Assembly: GCA_910585395.1 (NCBI GenBank)
Contig: CAJUCK010000087.1
Coordinates: 1 to 8,025, forward strand
Reading direction: 5' to 3'
Source: an uncultured Lachnospiraceae bacterium
GTDB lineage: Bacteria > Bacillota > Clostridia > Lachnospirales > Lachnospiraceae
Length of the DNA: 8,025 nucleotides
Of this stretch, positions 5,731 to 8,025 are shown one piece after another. How positions within the stretch are numbered: the stretch's first letter is position 1; every line of letters begins with the position of its first letter. The position numbers and the translations under genes were made by a program. The notes beneath the pieces were generated by a model. It did not search any database and was not told the origin of the DNA. It worked only from the letters and a program-made list of their open reading frames with translations.

Positions 5731-6369
5731 ATGGGACGAAGAAAAAAAGAGCCTAGAAGCGTACACCGGGAAAACATTGCGTCTGCGGCATCCGTATTGT
5801 TTATAGAAAAAGGGATTGCCGCAGCTTCTATGGATGATATAGCGAAAGCCGCTGGATATAGCAAAGCAACGTTATATGTATATTTTAAAAATAAAGAGGA
5901 GATTGTCGGTATTTTAGTATTGGACAGCATGAAAAAACTTTACGGCTACATATCCTCTGCACTGGCACAACAGAAAACCACCAAAGCAAGATATGATTTT
6001 ATCTGTCGCGGATTAATACAGTATCAAGAAGAATTTCCTTTTTATTTCAAAATGGTGTTGGATAAAATTAATATTGATTTTGAGCGTCATGACTATCTGC
6101 CAGAAGAAAAGGAAACTTATCATATCGGACAAGAAATAAATAAAAAGATAAAACACTTCTTAATAGACGGCATGGAAAAAGGAGATTTACGTGATGACTT
6201 AGAAATTATGCCTGTCATATTTAACTTTTGGGGAATGCTTTCTGGAATCATTCAGCTCGCCGCAAATAAAGAAGAATACATTAAAAAATCTATGGGATTA
6301 TCTAAAAAACAATTTTTGGAGTATGGGTTTTCTATGTTATATTACTCGATTGCGGCTAAGGAGAGATGA
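5731..6369 (+). CDS. TetR/AcrR-family transcriptional regulator
   Basis: A 212-residue DNA-binding repressor-type protein of normal family length. The N-terminal helix-turn-helix is clear: RENIASAASVLFIEKGI (13-29), then SMDDIAKAAGYSKATLYVYF (33-52), then KNKEEI, with the recognition helix around SKATLYVYF. The remaining helical ligand-binding domain (about 60-212) has no assignable specificity. The start at ATG 5731 follows AAGGAAG by five nt. It is the first gene of an operon with a flavoprotein and an FMN-binding protein. The next gene starts two nt after its stop. It most likely represses its own operon through the palindrome at 5693-5713. The inducer may be a toxic or redox-active compound, an inference from the neighbouring genes only. 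Confidence 0.93.
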   Translation: MGRRKKEPRSVHRENIASAASVLFIEKGIAAASMDDIAKAAGYSKATLYVYFKNKEEIVGILVLDSMKKLYGYISSALAQQKTTKARYDFICRGLIQYQEEFPFYFKMVLDKINIDFERHDYLPEEKETYHIGQEINKKIKHFLIDGMEKGDLRDDLEIMPVIFNFWGMLSGIIQLAANKEEYIKKSMGLSKKQFLEYGFSMLYYSIAAKER

Positions 6370-6371
6370 CT

Positions 6372-6941
6372 ATGAACACCAAAAACGCATTTGCCATTTT
6401 GGGCAGTTTTCATACAAATGGAACGTCGGCAGCCATGTTGGATCTGGCAATCCGCAAAGCTGAGCAAGCGGGTTATACTGTGACAAAAATCAATCTGTAT
6501 GAAAAGGAACTTTCTTTCTGCATGGGCTGCCGGGCTTGCATGAATACGCAGATTTGCATTCAAAAAGATGATATACAAGAAATTGCTGTGTTATTGGAAA
6601 AAAGCCAGCTTGTCATTCTCGCAGCTCCTGTCTATTGGTCAAATGTGCCTGCCCCTGTCAAAAATCTATTTGACCGCTTATTAGGAACGGCTATAGAAGC
6701 AGCAAACACGTTCTTCAAACCACGCCTGCGGGGGAAACAGTATATCATTTTAACTTCCTGCAACACCCCCGCCCCTTTTTCATGGATTTTGGGACAGAGC
6801 AGAGGGGCAATCCGCAGCATAGACAAATTTTTCAAAACGGCAGGCATGAAACCGATAGGCAAAGTAGTCTGCGCAAACGCAAAAAACAAAAAAGAACTGC
6901 CCAGACAGACCATTAAAAAGATTGAGAGGTGTCTGAAATGA
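6372..6941 (+). CDS. Flavodoxin-like NADPH-dependent FMN reductase family protein with four-cysteine (Isf-like) motif
   Basis: A 189-residue cytoplasmic protein of the flavodoxin-like fold. ILGSFHTNGTSA (9-20) is the FMN phosphate-binding loop, and AAPVYWSNVPAPVKNLFDR (84-102) is the flavin-contact segment typical of the family. Between them lie Cys50, Cys53, Cys56 and Cys62, spaced C-x2-C-x2-C-x5-C. That spacing matches the compact cluster motif of archaeal iron-sulfur flavoprotein (Isf), so a 4Fe-4S cluster is possible. Many relatives with similar cysteines have not been shown to bind one. The start is ATG 6372, eight nt after AAGGAG (the site lies inside the TetR gene end). ATG 6366, overlapping the TetR stop, is too close to that site. 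Its stop overlaps the next start by four nt (ATGA), so the two products are made together. It likely reduces or exchanges electrons with a flavin or quinone-like substrate, which is not determined. Confidence 0.88.
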   Translation: MNTKNAFAILGSFHTNGTSAAMLDLAIRKAEQAGYTVTKINLYEKELSFCMGCRACMNTQICIQKDDIQEIAVLLEKSQLVILAAPVYWSNVPAPVKNLFDRLLGTAIEAANTFFKPRLRGKQYIILTSCNTPAPFSWILGQSRGAIRSIDKFFKTAGMKPIGKVVCANAKNKKELPRQTIKKIERCLK

Positions 6942-7342
6942 AACTGTCACGAAATAGAATCCTTTTGTCCGCAGCCATAATCCTTTTACTTATTGGCTTG
7001 ATTTTTACAACAGTTTACCTAAAAAGTGTAGCAGACTATAAAAAGGCGGTAAAAGAAACATCTTTTAACAGTATAGATATTTCTAATATTCGCGATGGAT
7101 TTTATGTCGGAGAATATGACGTGGATTTTGTGTATGCCAAAGTGAAAGTAACGGTTGAGAATGCAGCAATTACAAACATTGATATTTTAGAGCATAAAAA
7201 CGGGCGCGGAAAACCTGCAGAACTTGTTATAGATAAAATCATTGCGGAACAAAAAATAGATGTAGACACCATATCCGGCGCAACAAATTCCAGCATCGTC
7301 ATCAAGAAAGCTGTTGAAAATGCTCTCACTGGAAAAAAGTGA
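6938..7342 (+). CDS. Membrane-anchored FMN-binding domain protein
   Basis: A 134-residue protein with a basic N-terminus (MKLSRNR), one hydrophobic segment (about 8-28) and then a small FMN_bind-type domain (about 52-130), so the domain probably faces outside. DTISGATNSS (110-119) contains the S/T-G-A-T motif. In NqrC/RnfG-type domains FMN is joined through a phosphoester to the threonine (here Thr116) by ApbE. DGFYVGEYD (53-61) and ILEHKNGRGKPAE (83-95) also fit the family. I chose ATG 6938, which overlaps the preceding stop as ATGA and follows GAGAGGTG. GTG 6929 would add three residues but would sit inside that site. No ApbE gene is in the window. With the preceding flavoprotein it could form a short electron path across the membrane, which is inference. 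No clear terminator is seen after it. Confidence 0.88.
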   Translation: MKLSRNRILLSAAIILLLIGLIFTTVYLKSVADYKKAVKETSFNSIDISNIRDGFYVGEYDVDFVYAKVKVTVENAAITNIDILEHKNGRGKPAELVIDKIIAEQKIDVDTISGATNSSIVIKKAVENALTGKK

Positions 7343-7397
7343 CTGTTTATTATTTTTGAATTCTTTTCTGTCAGTTTACCAATTCCCATATATTTTG

Positions 7398-7406
7398 TGT
7401 TATACT
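7398..7406 (+). promoter_or_regulatory. Candidate extended -10 promoter for the NUDIX gene
   Basis: TATACT (7401-7406) preceded by TG at 7398-7399 forms the same TGTTATACT extended -10 seen before nagB. No good -35 lies at 16-18 nt (TTTACC at 7375-7380 is 20 nt away). A start near 7413 would give a leader of about 108 nt containing the stems at 7434-7486. Confidence 0.4.
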
Positions 7407-7433
7407 GTTTTATACAATTTTGTTCCCCCACGT

Positions 7434-7486
7434 CTGCTCTTAAGCAGCAAAGGCAGCTGCAAATCTGAAGCTGTTTAAGATTTGCA
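7434..7486 (+). promoter_or_regulatory. Structured leader with mutually exclusive stems
   Basis: Two strong stems compete. Stem A pairs CTTAAGCAGC (7439-7448) with GCTGTTTAAG (7470-7479), ten bp with one G-U. Stem B pairs TGCAAATCT (7458-7466) with AGATTTGCA (7478-7486), nine perfect bp with an 11-nt loop. They interlock and share 7478-7479, so both cannot form fully. A small hairpin CTGCT/AGCAG (7434-7438, 7443-7447) and the GCAGCTGC palindrome (7453-7460) give further alternatives. No T-run follows, so transcription termination is unlikely. The NUDIX ribosome binding site (GGAGGT, 7507-7512) lies 20 nt downstream. No known riboswitch or T-box motif is recognised. Confidence 0.45.
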
Positions 7487-7520
7487 AGGAACTGAATATA
7501 ATGAACGGAGGTTAACCAAA

Positions 7521-8025
7521 ATGACAGAGGTTAAATTTTATGAGAGCATTGAGGATGAGCTGCTTAAATTTGCTGTGATAATATCCAAAACACAAAAGAA
7601 ATATGTCTTTTGCAAACATAAAGAGAGAAATACATGGGAAGTACCAGGGGGGCATCGGGAAAAAGGGGAAAATATAATAGATACGGCAAAACGGGAACTG
7701 TATGAGGAAACTGGTTCTCTTGAATTTGATATAGAGCCTGTCTGTGTTTATTCAGTTACAACATCTGATAATTTGAAGCGTGGAGAAGAATCTTTTGGAA
7801 TGTTGTTCTTTGCCGATATCAAATGTTTTGAAGCAGAATTGCATAGTGAAATTGAAAAAATTGCCATAATGGATGAACTGCCGGAAAGCTGGACATATCC
7901 TGATATCCAACCGCATTTGATTTTTCTCACGGCAGAGAGTAATTCATCATTGACCGGGGAAACAGTGATAACCGGGCGTATGCTTGATTTGATTAGGGCT
8001 TGCCGGATAAACTCGGCTTGGCTCA
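7521..8025 (+). CDS. NUDIX hydrolase, open at right edge, with unusual C-terminal part
   Basis: At least 168 codons are open to the window end without a stop. The NUDIX box is clear: G44, then E50, REL (58-60) and EE..G (62-65), in GGHREKGE...RELYEETG. It matches GX5EX7REUXEEXGU except for Ser66 at the last hydrophobic place. The family hydrolyses nucleoside diphosphates linked to another group, with the acidic residues binding Mg2+. The exact substrate is not clear, and 8-oxo-dGTP-type clean-up is only one option. ATG 7521 follows GGAGGT by eight nt. WTYPDIQPHL (124-133) is the usual end of this NUDIX type. The frame then runs on with IFLTAESNSSLTGETVI (134-150), which resembles the C-terminus of short-chain dehydrogenases (FLASxxSSxITGxxI), but the usual DGG does not follow. 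It may be a fusion or rearranged gene. Confidence 0.82.
   Translation, partial: MTEVKFYESIEDELLKFAVIISKTQKKYVFCKHKERNTWEVPGGHREKGENIIDTAKRELYEETGSLEFDIEPVCVYSVTTSDNLKRGEESFGMLFFADIKCFEAELHSEIEKIAIMDELPESWTYPDIQPHLIFLTAESNSSLTGETVITGRMLDLIRACRINSAWL

Noticed and set aside
7331..7376. Intrinsic terminator after the FMN-binding protein gene
   Set aside because: Only short arms (ACTG/CAGT) around a loop of over 30 nt, with no compact stem followed by a T-run.
7439..7486. H-type pseudoknot formed by both leader stems together
   Set aside because: The second stem's right arm begins directly at the end of the first stem, leaving no nucleotides to span a ten-bp helix; alternative folding is more plausible.

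Overview
The window looks like chromosomal DNA of a low-to-moderate GC Firmicute, most likely a gut clostridium of the Lachnospiraceae type. This rests on strong AGGAGG-type ribosome binding sites, the A/T-rich spacers, and a sialic acid gene order (nanE-nanA-sodium symporter-YhcH family-ROK kinase) that I recall from clostridia. No rRNA, tRNA, IS element, phage gene or CRISPR array is visible.

Positions 1-4500 (minus strand) hold a sialic acid catabolic operon. It is transcribed right to left as nanE (N-acylmannosamine-6-P epimerase), nanA (N-acetylneuraminate lyase), an SSS-family sodium symporter for uptake, a YhcH/NanQ-type anomerase, and a ROK-family kinase (presumed NanK). The kinase runs off the left edge. 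Each of the first four genes has a clear Shine-Dalgarno sequence and the spacers are 10-40 nt. The divergent gene nagB (4653-5378, plus strand) encodes glucosamine-6-P deaminase, the last step to fructose-6-P. The two transcription units start back to back near 4485 and 4542, with a dyad, cre-like site over the nan start. Together the genes cover uptake, opening of the sugar ring, cleavage to ManNAc and pyruvate, phosphorylation, epimerisation and final deamination. Only NagA (GlcNAc-6-P deacetylase) is missing from the window.

Positions 5379-5730 are non-coding. They hold a strong terminator after nagB, a perfect 10-bp inverted repeat that shares a TTGACAG(C) motif with the downstream promoter, a second terminator-like hairpin with no obvious gene in front, and then a good sigma-A promoter overlapped by a perfect palindrome.

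Positions 5731-7342 form a tight three-gene operon: a TetR-family regulator (probably autoregulated through that palindrome), a flavodoxin-like NADPH-dependent FMN reductase family protein with a compact four-cysteine motif like that of iron-sulfur flavoproteins, and a small membrane-anchored FMN-binding protein with an SGAT flavin attachment motif. It looks like a regulated flavin electron-transfer module with an extracytoplasmic flavin domain. Its substrate is unknown.

Positions 7343-8025 hold an extended -10 promoter, a leader with mutually exclusive stems, and a NUDIX hydrolase gene that is still open at the right edge. Its C-terminal part, beyond the usual NUDIX end, resembles the end of a short-chain dehydrogenase, so it may be a chimera. 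Nothing in the window is clearly a new system. The flavin module and the NUDIX leader and fusion are the least explained parts.
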